Translations under genes and position numbers: made by a program | Assembly (NCBI GenBank): GCA_963691655.1 | Contig: OY829326.1 | Coordinates: 83,011,235-83,075,234, forward strand | Source of the DNA: Toxonevra muliebris | Taxonomy: Eukaryota; Arthropoda; Insecta; Diptera; Pallopteridae | DNA: 64,000 nt | Direction of reading: 5' to 3' | Shown: one piece after another, positions 21,408 through 33,134 of the stretch | How the letters are laid out: every line of letters begins with the position of its first letter | Numbering within the stretch: position 1 is the stretch's first letter | Notes under the pieces: model-generated | What the model saw: only the letters and a program-made list of their open reading frames with translations | Told to the model about the DNA's origin: nothing | Database searches by the model: none

Positions 21408-24400
21408 ATGGAAACCCCGCAAAGCGCACGGCAACTGCGGCCAGTTCGGAATCCAACACCGCGCCTTTCCGAAAGGAAGAAAAGTCTCTTCTCCATTAGC
21501 AAGGTTAAAGAAGGAACAGAGGATGACTTGCTTCAAGGAATAGCTTTGTTAGATACAACAGATGATGGTGTATGCGCTACGTATTTTCCTACCGGCACAC
21601 CCAAGAGTAAGCAGTCCATAGATACGCTTCTTCAGTCTAAAGGCAAAAGAGGTAAGGCGATTAGTTTCTTTGAAGAAAATCAATCAAACCACGAAGTAGA
21701 CAAAAAACAGAGACCTACTGCACGTCGCAGCACTCGCATCAATCTGAAGAGCCAATTATGCTCTAGAGACGAATTGTCTTCTCCTGAAAGCAACGGTAAA
21801 GAAAATGTTCCAACACGTAATGCGGCAACTGATGAAGGTGCAGATGAGCAGCTACAAAAGCTTTTTACAGTTTCAATGCGACTTAGTGGACAGCAGAGTA
21901 GTCAAGAAACAACGCCCAGTAAAAGTAGAGTCGATGTGGGCCATATTTCGCCAGAGAACGGTGAGAACACAATTAAAGACACACCCAGCGAACAGTATCA
22001 ATTAAATCATGGTGCTCAAAACCACAAACGACACCATCACGAAACATCTTCAACTGGAATGAGCCCAAAGCGGAAAGTGGTTAAAGTTAATTCGTCCATT
22101 TCGACTAAAGCATTTTATTCAGCAACGAAGAAATCATCTCCAATAATTTCTTTAACCCCTTTAAAAACTTCTATCAGTGCTTTATCCACAAGCAACACTT
22201 CACCCCGTTCACGCCGTCATGACCGTCGAAGTATTGCTAATAAAAAAAGCATCAATAGAGGGGTGTGCCACAAAGTTCGTCGGCCAACACGGCCTTTTGG
22301 CACTGCTGCTTCGCGTCATATGACTACAATTGATATTGACCTCATTCTGAGCAATATCCGTAACGATAAACTACGAAATTTGATAGCGGCGCAACGTGCC
22401 GAAAAAATGCAAATTGAAAAAGTTCACAACATATTCCGTAGTGCTATAAACCCAATTGAATTAGCCCGACCACTAAGCGTCATGTCCACTGTTGATGACA
22501 AAAACAACAACAATAATAAGTATATAAAAGATGCGGAAAAACAAACACAACAATCAAGGTTATTAGAGTCGGATTTCTCAGACATTGAATGTGAAAGTGA
22601 TGAAATTGACGAAACAATTAATGCTGCAGATACGATAGAAACGGCATCTTCAGACACACTTCAGCAGAATAACAACGAGCTTGTTTTATCACATAACAAA
22701 GAACAATCAGTTACATCCTTACCCAACCGCAAGTTCTTCAAATCTGGGCGCGCTAGCGGTACCCGGATGGAAGTTACGATCACAGGGAATATTAAGGCAT
22801 CAGTTTGCAATGGGAAAATATCACTGGTCGAAGAGAAAACTAAAAAGCGAAAAAGAGTAAAAATTAACGCAGGCAAGTGTAGATTTCTTCAACATTAAAT
22901 TAGATAAAACATATTTCTCAATTTAATTTTTTGGCAGGTGCAAATGAGTTTTCAGATGAGCAGGCCACGGTCGACGCAATACTAAAAAACCTTGATGATA
23001 CTGGTTTCGGTGAAACCTTTGAAGCTATCGCTGAAAAGACGACTGATGTAGACACATCTAATAAAATGAATGCTGACGAAAAGCCACTGGAGTTTGTTAC
23101 CGATGAACTCTTAAATGAAATTCAGCTGCAGGATAATACAGACTATGCCGAGTTCCGCAAACGTCTGCCATATAACACCAGTGACCTGGAATTGATAGAA
23201 CAGCAACATCTCTTGCTCGACTTCTTAATTAGTAACAACATCTGTACTGAGGAGAATTTCAACATCTTCATAGCTGACCCGGATAATCATAAAGACGAAG
23301 CAGCGCGAATAGTGGATCAAGTTGTTCTAATCGTAAACGAACAGACAGACTTCCGTCAACGCATCCCGTATAACACATGCGACCCGGTTATAATTGCACA
23401 GCAATCCAGATTTCTCGAATTCCTCATCGAAAACAATATATGCACTGAGGAGAACTTTGATATTTTCATTGCCAATTACGAGAATAGAAAAGATGAGGCC
23501 ACATCAATAATCACAAGCGTTGAACAACACTGCCGGAGCCATATAATAGGAGGTGAAATCATGGTAAAAATGGAAGAAAATTTCTTAGTAGAAGATCGTT
23601 CAAATCCGATTTACGCTATATCTGAGCCTAGTACTATAGTGGCACCAATTAACAACATACAATTAAAACAAAGTACAAACTACTCCAGTGAAATGACTGC
23701 AAAATTATTTCCCATATTTTACTCTGGGCGATATCATCAATTAGCACAAAAATCAACGCGTCGTACTTTTCAGCGTACTTGGATTGGCGGTCATGGTACG
23801 GATCAGTACCAAATTGATGCTGGCCAGAAGAATTTTGGTGCGCAGCAGTGTAAGCAATGTGGCCTTGTTTATACGGTCCATGAACCCGAAGAAGAGAAAT
23901 TGCATCGTGACTATCATGCATCTCTGCATGTACTTCGTTTTAAAGGTTGGATCGATGAGGACATTGTAGCTGCTTATCCGGAGTGGGGTAACGATGGTCG
24001 TATATTACGCATCAGTGAATGCTCGCACATCAAGCGCCGTGAACGGTTAATGGATATTTTAAAAATTGTCGACAAAGAACTCGGTTTCTCTTCGTACATT
24101 ATTCCAAAGACATTTATGGTATGTTTGCCTTCGCAAAACAAGGTAACCATGTTATTAAGATGATCATCTCAATAACATGGCCACGCTATATTTTCTAAAT
24201 AGAAGGCAAATGACATGGTTATGAAAATAACTTTTACACTTATTTGCATTTTTTTTTGTAGAACTTGTGTGGTTCAAAAGCCATGGGAGACAATGGTGAT
24301 CCAAGTTATATTGAGAAAAAGTAGAATCATTTTCAACCCTTCTTACTTCAAAAAGGCATTTTTATAGTTCAAATCGATGTAACGGCTTCTATGAAGTTGT

Positions 24401-27400
24401 GATTGTATGGAGTATAAAGGGTTAATATAAAATACCTAATTTACATCATAGTGCCGACACAATTATTTTCCACTAGAATATAAAACTGAAATTTTATTAG
24501 ATACACTAAATGTATATATACATCATTACAGGCTTACATTGCTGTGCGTAAACACCAAATTGTTGGATTGTGTCTGGTGCAACCCCTGGAAAAGGCTAAT
24601 AAATATATATGCGTCAATGGTGTAGATTGCTGTACCGAAGATGAATTCGAGGCTAAGTAAGTATGAAAAATAAATAAACATTTTTGCACTGTTTAAAAAA
24701 ATGCAAAATGACACGAACCTATTTTGTTTTTTAAGTTTACAACTGTAAAATATGCTATATCATACGTAAACATTAGCACAGTTGCCACGCCCACAAACCT
24801 TAAGATATTTTTCTGAAAATTTGTGTTTTTATATTTTTATACTGAATTTCAGTTCAATAGGATCTGGGTGCCGACATTAATGGGTTAAGACACTTGATAA
24901 GTAACTTTACAAAACGTGTTTATTCCTTCTTTCAGTTTTTTTTTTTTTTTAGAAATATTAGGTGTCGGCCTTCTTTTTTTTTTGCAATTAATTTTTAAAT
25001 TGCTTATCGTTTAAAAATGTTACTAAATAAAACTGTCTCTTAAAAATTAACTAGATTTTCCAAACAATAGGTAGATGGAAAATTGTTTTTTGTATATTTA
25101 GGTATGGGTGCCGTCACGAGTTTACATTTCCTTTTGCTTTTGGTTTTCACCACTTAAAATTTGAAAGCATGCATGGTGAGCATATTTACAGTGACACACT
25201 CATATATTAGAATGTTTACATTACATAGTTATATTTCACAATTATCAGTTTAAACTATAAGATCTTGAGCGGTTTTAGTCTGCACAAAGTACACTGAGAA
25301 TTCGTCAACTTTGATGCTAGTTTATGGGGATGGTTGAACATTCGTTTTTGGTATAAATTAGCTTTGGCTTTAATTTCATCTTTGACGAAAGGAACTTGTA
25401 AATCACGATGTAGTTGTGAATTGGTAACATACCAAGGTGCGTTCGCAATCATTTTAGACTGGTAGCGTAGCAAAATCTCGACATTTGAATTCGCGGCTGT
25501 ACTCCACAGTTGTATGCCGTAGGTCCATACAACTTAAGGATACTCTTGTAGAGCAGCAGATTGTTTTCGCAACTTAGTTGCGAATTACAACTGAGTAGCC
25601 AGAGGATACTTCTCAGTTTAAGCCCTAGAGCTTTACGCTTCGTAAATATGTGGGTTTTCCATGTGAGATTCATTCCTAGGTACTTCGCTTCATTTGCTTG
25701 CTGGAGTTGTAATGCATTTAATTACTCAGGAGGGCATGTATATTATATAGAGGAATTTTGTGCAGGTTGGGACTAGTTTTGCTTTTCATCCATAAAATTT
25801 CTCCTATGAAAGATTTTGAGGAGTTTGAGATTGAGCGGTTTTTCAGATTACGTTAAAAATTAAATAAAAAAAAATTAATTTTCTTTTGGTTAAAAAATTA
25901 GTCAATTTTTTTTTATGTGCGGGTTTTATTTAAAAATGTGGAAAGGAAACATTGTTTTATCTTACGTTTCATGAATATTTATTATTAAAGTGAAAGTTTA
26001 ATTCAGTAAAGAAAAAATTATTCCGATTCATCAGGTTCTTCAAAATCGTCATCGCTGAAGCAATCGATACAAATGAAAACTTAATGTCAATGATTAACAC
26101 ATGCAAAATGAGCTGGCTTCTTTCAGACACTCCACTTCATTGAATTTTTACAAGTCAATCTGGCTAGCTTTTTCATACATCATGCAGAGTATGAAGCAAT
26201 TTCTTTCAAAATTTTCACCAATTCGTCATCAGCAACTTGTGTTATGTCTTCAACTCTTTCATCCAATTTCTCAATAAGTATATCGAAATAAGCATGATTT
26301 CGAAATTTTGCACGATCGTGTTTCAAGGTAGGCTGTTTTTTCAATTTTTATGAATTTGATCGTTCGAAGCACAGCATCAAAATCGGTGGTTTCGCGATCA
26401 GTTTTTCGTTGGCGACGCGACATTCTGATTACAAAAAATACAACAAAAGTAGAAAAATACCATGTAAACACAACTTCAGTGACAATTTTCTATCATAAAA
26501 TAGTGTCAATATGCCGTTAGAATGAATGTAAAATACTGAATTTCCCAACCTACACAAAAAAAAAATTCGCAACTTGCTAAATGACACAATTTTTCGCTCG
26601 ACACAAAAACAAAATTGTTGACATGATATGTCCATAATTCTTTTTTTGTATCTTGAAAAGACAGTGAAATCGTATAATAAGGCATATACAAATCTTAGAT
26701 AGGGATGAAAATTATTTACCTTATTATCACTTGAAAATTTTCAGAAAAAAGTTTTTCGAAACTATTTTTATACGATTCCCGGATTCTTTCTAAAACCATC
26801 CTAAAAGTGAGTAATGGTTAAGAAACGACATTGACGATGGCAGTGTTGACGATACTAACGCGACCAAAAAAAAAATATCGCGATTTCCCAAACTGCACAA
26901 AGTTTCCCTATTATATAATATATAGCTAAATAATTTATTATTTTTTTTTTTAATTTAGTCAAAATTTGTTAAAATTTTAATAGCTTTGAATAGAAATATT
27001 AACGAAACTATAACACTGTTTCAAAAGACTGTATGTTTAAATTTAAGATCATTCTTGAAACGATATATAAATAATTCTAAAAATTATTGAACTCTAGAAA
27101 GGTAATCTTCGTCAATTTGATGAACACCATATACACATTTTTTAAAATTTCTCTTTGCTGTATCTCGAACCAAGTTGCTTAAAATACAAATTATTTTTAA
27201 AAATATTCTAATTTTGATTAGGAAAGTAGGTTATAGTGTGTACGCAATATATTCTTTCCACAAATAAGAGTTAAATATGACTTCGTCGATTCGACGAAGA
27301 TTGCCTATAACGTATGCAAAAAATATGATAACATTTCCAGGGTTAAAAAGTCACACCAGTTTAATATTTATAATCGAAAATATATGATAAAAGAAAGATT

Positions 27401-30400
27401 TTCCATCTTAAGTCGACTTAGGCTGTTTTTCATTTTTACCACAGGCAGAATTATGTTAACCGGTATTCTTGTGTTCATGCAATCAATATATGTGTGCAAT
27501 TCAACCTGGACAGGAAGTACAAACAGCAAAATATCGCTATCATGTCGGACAGCCAGACAGCCATTCGAGCACTATGCTCCTTTGAGATCACTTCTAAACT
27601 GGTGTGGGACTGTTTGAGCAAGCTCAATCAACTGGGCAAGAGCAATAAAGCCGCTCGATGTTGTGTCCCCGTGCACGTAGGAATAAATGGTAATGAACAA
27701 GCAGACGTGCTTGCTAGAAAGGCGGCAGCGCCCACTTTCATGGGACCTGAACCCTTTTGTGGAATAGGAGATAACGTATTCAGGGAACTACTCTGGCGGC
27801 AATCCAAAGCCTTTTTAGGTAACTATAATAACAGTATATACGCATTCTGCATTGGTCTCAACAAAAACAGTTTGCACACATTACCTTGTATTCCGACTGG
27901 GCACAGTCGGCGCAGAGAACACCTTTGTAAAATAGATGTTGAGGAAAGCTCAATACGTAAGTTTTGTTATAAGAAAGATGAATCATCAGAACATATTTTA
28001 GCTCAGTGTGGAGCTCTGCTTCACAAAAGAATGAAATGTCTGGGTATGTGACAAGTGCCCAGCACTGAACTAGCATCCGTAAATCCGGGCTCAATACTCC
28101 AATTCTTGAGGGAGACTGGACTGGATGAGGTACTCTAGGCAGACTAGACTAGATATAGGAGAGGGATATACAATAGATCTTACAGGTCCCGGTACATCGA
28201 CAAAAACCTCTCTAGCAATACAATTCTTGTGTTTGAATTATGACCGTGACCAAGGATTTAATCTTTTCGCTCAACTCCAGATTCTTTTTCTATGGTTCTT
28301 GTCTTAAATTTGTTTGTTTAGTGATAGTGAATGTTATTGATCAGTGCACTATGGTTTCTGAAAAGCACTCCACTACCGTGCATTTCTCAGAAGAAAAACA
28401 TCGATAAATGCTCGGTTATATCCTAAAAAGGCAAAAAACGCAAATTCATGAGCACCAAAAACCGACCCGCTTCAGCAGACTATACCAAGCGTCCAACAAA
28501 GACTTTTGGCAAAATCCTATGTAGGGTTTTTATTGTTAGGTCAAGTACTTCTCAGCTATCATCGTTACGCTGGATCCGAAATTGTGTTGCACAGTGTTAT
28601 TGATGCACTTCAAATGCATAAAAAACATGATAGTGGCCGCCAAAATTCAAAGGCTTTTGGAAAAAGATAGCTCATTTAATGGAACATTCTGCAAAAGAAA
28701 TGTGGGAATTCCTCCTTCCCATAAATGGTTTTTTCCGTCGTCGGGCCACTGTGAGGCGCTAAATGTGATCTACGCGACAACTACTGTGGATCAACCACGT
28801 AGACCAATTAATTAATTTAAATTTATTGTTTTCATAGTCTTGGTTTTGAAATAGTGAATAGAGAAAAAATACCAACTAAAAAAGTAAGGAGTGAGATTGA
28901 AAAAATCTTAACACACGTTTTACCTAATAATTTTGTTTGGGTGTAAAATTTAAGAATTTCTTTGATCCAGTTATGTTTGAAAAATATGTCAATTGTTAGT
29001 TTTAAGTGAAGAAAAAGAAGTACGTCTTAAAATTATTAAAAATTTTCAAAAAAAATCCAAATTGGTCCAACAAAAAAATTGCCAAAGAATTGAAGGTCTG
29101 CCGTCAAACTGTTTCCAATGTTATTAAACAGTTTCAGGAGAATTTGACTATCGCTAGGAAACCTGGTTCGGGAAGAAAACAAGGACTATATGATATTGGG
29201 AAAGCCAAGAAAATAGAAAGCTTATTGAAAAGATCTCCAAACACATCTGGTAGAAAAGCTGCCCGGTTAGCCCAGTGCTCTGACTATTTGGTGCGAAAAG
29301 TTAAAGCCAATGCAGGTTTGAAAACATAAAAAGTCCTAAAAGTTCCAGACAGTAATGCTGCAAAAAATTTAGACGCCAAAAGTAGGGCTTGGAAATTAAA
29401 ATCGAATTTCATACAAAAATATTCATGTTGTATAATGGACGACGAAACGTATGTACTGGCAGATTTTACACAGTTTCCGGGTCAAAATTTTTATATTGCT
29501 GATGCTCGAAGAAATGTCGAAGAACAATTTAGAATCCAAAAGCAGACAAAATTTTCTAAAAAATTCCTGGTTAGCAAGCTATATACAGTTGTGCAAAAGA
29601 AGCAAGTCATTTGTTACAGTGGGCTCTATAAATACCGAAATATACATCAAAGAATGTTTGAAAAAAAGAATTCTTCCTTTCATAAGAGAGCACAATGTTT
29701 CCACATGTTTTTGGCCCGATTTGGCATCATGTCACTACGGCAAGAAAGCTCTGAAGTGGTACCAAAGCAATAACATAGTTTTTGTACCAAGAGAGACCAA
29801 TCCTCCAAATTTTCCGGAGCTAAGACCAGTAGAGAGATATTGGGCTCTTGTGAAAAGAAACTTAAAGAGCACAAAAAAGGTGTTCCAAAATATCTAAGAT
29901 TTTGAAAGGAGATAGCCAAACTGTTCCAAAAAGGTGTCTGAAACAACTACCAAATCTCTAATGGAAGGCATACCAAAAAAGGTCCACGAGTTCATAAATA
30001 GTGGTTAGAACTATAAAAGTTATATTTTTCTGTAATTTGTAAAATATTATCAATTAAATAAAAAAAATCAAAACTCTAAGATCAAAAAATTTAAAATTAT
30101 TGAATTTTATATATGTTATTTTTTCGGTCTCACTCCTTATACAAATAAAAATATGTTTAATGTGCAATAATGTTTTTATTATATAAATCGGAGCGACTTT
30201 ATTTTGCTAATAACTTTTCTTCAGTATTTTTTAAAATAACTTCCTTTTTTCGAAACGAATGATTTTCCCTTTCTAATGGTACGCAACACTTAATCAGTAG
30301 TGAATGAAAAAACAAACAATGTGCACGAAGTGCAAAAATACTAAATTATACTACGATTCGAAAGCGCACATTGCACGATAGCGCGAAATGCAAAAATATT

Positions 30401-32884
30401 ACAGTGTTACAAAATTTAGTGAAGTAGAAATACCTGGGAAGCCATACTATTTTTCTTGTATGTCTTGTCCAGTAAAACAAAACACCCCCAGAATCTTGAT
30501 TTACCATTAAAAAACCGGTTTTGGGTACATTTGGCCACTTATAAGCCTGTAACAGATTTTCAATTTCTTACCGGTTTTAGAAAAAAGAAACTTAGACCTT
30601 TCGAACGATATATATTTTATTTTAGAAGATCTGTGTGTATTTGTCTAGCAAACACAATTTTTTTTCACTTTTTCTCAACTTTGACGGTGTTTGTACACAC
30701 TATTTTATAAAGGACCTATACTACTTATGGATTTATTCTAAAAACACGTTTATTAACGAGTAAAACGCAAGTTTGTTTTTAAAAGTCGGTACGTAATTGA
30801 CTGAGTTGTTAAACTTTTTATGAAAAAAAAGTTTTTGCAAAAATATAATTTTTGGTAATTCAGCTCAGAAATGTGTGATTAACCGTTATTTTTTTAAAAT
30901 TCAGCACCATCAGTTTCTCGTTGAAGTGACCAACAATATTCTGAAATCATTTTTATTTTATTTTTTCCTTCGAAAAGCTTTTCAATTGTAGCTATTTCTT
31001 GGTAAAAATGTTCGGCTCTTTCATCGCTGAACTGGCCCAGGTTATCTAAGAAGAAATGAATTTTAATGGCCACTGTGTATCGTTGTAGAAAAAGTTTTTA
31101 AATGTTGCAGAATGGATTGACGTGTATTTTGTTTTTGTTTCGTTGTACGGATTGGAAAGTTTCACAATTTGTGCTATCGCGCTACCGTGGAAGGGCATAT
31201 ACTAGACTTAAGGCAAATCTTTTTGCGGTGCTTTTAAAAGTAGTGGGGCGACTGGTCACCCCTGTTGCCTTCCTAAGGTTAAATGCGGAAAGCACTTATC
31301 GTCGCCTGAGTATTTATTTGGCGTGTGCAAATTCATATATATTCTCAGGCGACGTTATATAAAATTTCCACATCTAATAAAATTTCAAATCGACAGGAAG
31401 AAAAACTTAAAGCGCAGAAAGAAAGATGCAATTACAGCTGCGTATATGCGAACATATCGTGCCCGATGCATTGAGTAAAAGAAAAATAATGCAACTACGA
31501 TTTGGTGCAATTGCAAAATATTTTTGCTATCACAACCATTTGCAATTTGTAGTGAATTGGGCTATTATATATAAAAGATAATGATATCTAATAAATTTTT
31601 AAGTTTATAAAAGAATTATTTTAGGTTGAATTATTTACCTAGCATATAGATTATACATCAAATCCCTATGGCTATGCATATGTGAGCTTATGTATACGGC
31701 ATTCAGTTGGCTTAACTGTTTACACATCAAATATCTTGCGTGCCTTGCACACATCCATTGTTTTTTTAGTAGTAAACAACTTTAAAAGTGAAAGAAATAT
31801 GCTTAAATTTTGTATTAAAACATTTTGTTTTTCATAATTCTGTAATCCTCATTTTTACCGCTCAAAGTTTTCCTTGCAAAAATCGATCGCAATTACCTAT
31901 ACTTAGGTTGGAGTGGCAGCCTTCTACTTGAAAGCACACTAAAGCACATAATTAGGCTCATTGTGATCAAGAATTACCTACACTTTATAACTATTTGTTT
32001 TTTTATGTCACGCCTATGTTTCCATTTTTTGTTCTCGGAGTACTGTAGACAACTTCTGTTTGCATATTTCGTTATTGTAATCAATAAAGTTTTTAAGATA
32101 TTTCTTTTGAAGCAACCTACCATCACTCGTAGTAGACCCCAAAGTCCTTTGGGTCTACGACATAGGAAGAACATATTTCATGTTTCTAGGTCCAGCTAGT
32201 TGGGCTAAACTGAACGTTGTGTCTTTCAGGTAAAATATATCGGATATAAACCCGATTTTGCAGAAAACGCGTTTAAAGTTTTCAATTGACTCCCATTTTG
32301 CAGAAAAAAAGAGAAATCTTATAATTCTCACTCAACTCACGCGCACAGTATACAAGATATTAATATGAAATTTTTACACAATATGAAGCGTGACATAATG
32401 AATAATTCTGCATCATCAACTCAAAAATCGTATTTTTTGACTTATGGCAGTCTTTTAGTAAATGAGCGATATGTATATATAAAGTAATGATGAAAATAAG
32501 ATACAACTTACTGTTTTCAAGCAGTTTATTTCACTACTTAGTTTAAATCCAACATCAGTTTATTAATAAGTTGTGATTAAAAGATAATCGCCGACCTTCA
32601 TTAGCGGCCTTAATATTAACTGTATAAATAATAGTTCGAAATAAATGTTTTTAACTTTAATGCTATTTTAATTCTATTTTAGATGTGGAATATCACGAAT
32701 TTGGGTTTCTCCTCTTCACAGGCGTTTGCACATTGCTTCCAAGCTAATACATGCAGTGCAACTGAACACAATATTTGGCGAAGAAATCCCAGTGGAAAAA
32801 ATAGCATTTAGTGCACCGACCGAAAATGGTAAAAACTTTGCGCAGAAAGTTACTCAAACGGAAAGCTTCCTTGTCTATCAATAG
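21408..32884 (+). CDS. eco: Cohesin acetyltransferase Eco (ESCO1/2 family)
   Basis: It acetylates the Smc3 cohesin subunit in the nucleus during S phase to establish sister-chromatid cohesion (family knowledge). Exons: 21408-22872, 22938-24118, 24532-24656, 32683-32884 (stop TAG 32882-32884); phases agree throughout and give about 990 residues. Residues 1-488 are a low-complexity basic/Ser-rich tail with many SP/TP sites and a conserved-looking NRKFFKSG patch. A C2H2-type finger follows: CKQCGLVYTV (Cys793, Cys796) with LHRDYH supplying the histidines near 811-815. The C-terminal acetyltransferase core spans exons 2-4 (KHQIVGLCLVQPL, CGISRIWVSPLHRR, IAFSAPT.NGK.FA, ESFLVYQ). Oddities are the GC-AG first intron, the duplicated 62-residue module in exon 2, an 8-kb last intron, and Ala where ESCO proteins have Asp in FSDPT. 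A poly(A) signal lies at 33112-33117. Confidence 0.95.
22873..22937 (+). other. GC-AG intron 1 of eco (65 bp)
   Basis: The donor is AG|GCAAGT, the standard context for GC donors, and the acceptor is TTTGGCAG|GT. Only this donor joins the two long frames in phase (A-G-A: KINA|GANEF). The nearby GT at 22877-22878 would shift the frame, and reading through meets a stop at 22896-22898. Confidence 0.8.
23138..23521 (+). repeat. Tandem duplication of a 62-residue module inside eco exon 2
   Basis: Unit 1 (23138-23323, residues about 556-617) and unit 2 (23342-23521, residues 624-683) share the pattern FR.R.PYNT.D..I..QQ..L.FLI.NNICTEENF.IFIA....KDEA..I. The ICTEENF core is identical. Both units precede the zinc finger. 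I do not recognise the module as a named domain. Confidence 0.85.
24119..24531 (+). other. Intron 2 of eco with a near-perfect palindrome
   Basis: GT at 24119, AG at 24530-24531, phase 0. At 24147-24180 the sequence folds back on itself (CCATGTTATT...AATAACATGG around AGATGATCATCT) with one mismatch per arm. No repeat family recognised. Confidence 0.7.
25255..25790 (-). pseudogene. Jockey-clade LINE, C-terminal reverse transcriptase region
   Basis: On the minus strand two frames run on: about 25673-25480 reads LTWKTHIFTKRKALGLKLRS and LSCENNLLLYKSILK (thumb region), then after a shift 25473-25255 reads NAPWYVTNSQLHRDLQVPFV, the typical C-terminal end of jockey-type ORF2. Catalytic blocks are not present. 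Antisense to eco. Confidence 0.8.
26018..26423 (-). pseudogene. Broken small ORF of unknown function
   Basis: From ATG 26423 the minus strand reads MSRRQRKTDRETTDFDAVLR, then with frame shifts a helical stretch (LIEKLDERVEDITQVADDEL) and an acidic C-terminus (FSDDDFEEPDESE, stop 26020-26018). The basic start and acidic end look like a small transposon accessory protein. I cannot name it. Confidence 0.35.
27380..28290 (+). pseudogene. LOA/R1-like LINE, RNase H domain and 3' end
   Basis: 27494-28051 encodes the RNase H domain typical of LOA/I/R1-group LINEs: IMSDSQTAIRAL (catalytic Asp) and VPVHVGINGNEQADVLARKA. A GPEPFCG linker and a Cys/His cluster follow (CYKKDESSEHILAQCGALLH). The tail to about 28290 looks like its 3' end. 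The 5' part is shifted into another frame near 27384-27490. Likely the same lineage as the fragment at 7858-8680. Confidence 0.8.
28887..30137 (+). mobile_element. DD37E Tc1/mariner (ITmD37E-like) element, inactive, copy 1
   Basis: Bounded by TA duplications (28885-28886, 30138-30139) and 21-bp inverted repeats AGGAGTGAGATTGAAAAAAT / AGGAGTGAGACCGAAAAAAT. 29006-29329 encodes the helix-turn-helix region (NKKIAKELKVCRQTVSNVIK). After a stop and frame changes, 29435-29897 encodes the DDE core: MDDETYVLADF, CFWPDLASCHYGKK and NPPNFPELRPVERYWALVK. There are 37 residues between the second Asp and the Glu, hence DD37E. At least two frame shifts and a stop disable it. Confidence 0.9.
30320..31205. 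repeat. Split copy of the 13336-13645 MITE interior
   Basis: 30320-30420 ('gcacgatagcgcgaaatgc') and 31083-31205 ('tgttgcagaatggattgacg' to 'tatactagactta') match the left and right parts of the MITE at 13336-13645, separated by about 660 bp of unrelated AT-rich sequence. The right part abuts repeat copy B at 31210. Confidence 0.7.
31210..31767 (+). repeat. Dispersed repeat, copy B
   Basis: Same family and orientation as 4841-5485; about 85 bp shorter through internal deletions. It starts directly after a MITE end, which suggests insertion at or beside it. Confidence 0.8.
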
Positions 32885-33111
32885 CTATTCGCCGCGTGGT
32901 GCTATAAAATAGCATGTACAAGACTCTGATGATTGGAACTGCAAAGGATTGTTTGTTTATACTTCATTATTTAACAAATTTTATAGCTTCTTTTTTCGAA
33001 TAGACTTTATTGCTGCAATGTATATAAATGCTGTCTTTCTTTTCTACTTTAGTTATGTATATACGTGGAAAGAGAGGATATGTTTTGAGAAAGGTGTCAC
33101 ACTGATATCAA

Positions 33112-33117
33112 AATAAA
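33112..33117 (+). promoter_or_regulatory. Candidate poly(A) signal of eco
   Basis: AATAAA 228 nt after the eco stop and 18 nt before the ATG of the next gene, so the eco transcript probably ends within the leader or coding start of the dehydrogenase gene. Confidence 0.45.
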
Positions 33118-33134
33118 TTCTATATTTAAAAAAA

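Larger units (their letters stand above)
24657..32682 (+). other. Intron 3 of eco (8,026 bp), transposon-rich
   Basis: Donor AA|GTAAGT, acceptor TTTTAG|A, phase 2. It contains the jockey fragment (25255-25790), an unknown small frame (26018-26423), the LOA/R1-like RNase H fragment (27380-28290), the DD37E element (28887-30137) and the repeats at 30320-31205 and 31210-31767. 24657-25250, 26430-27380 and 31768-32682 show no coding content; 32132-32158 is a short hairpin. Confidence 0.85.

Noticed and set aside
22876..22878. Ordinary GT donor for eco intron 1
   Set aside because: Using GT at 22877 puts the next exon out of frame, whereas the GC donor at 22873 joins the frames.
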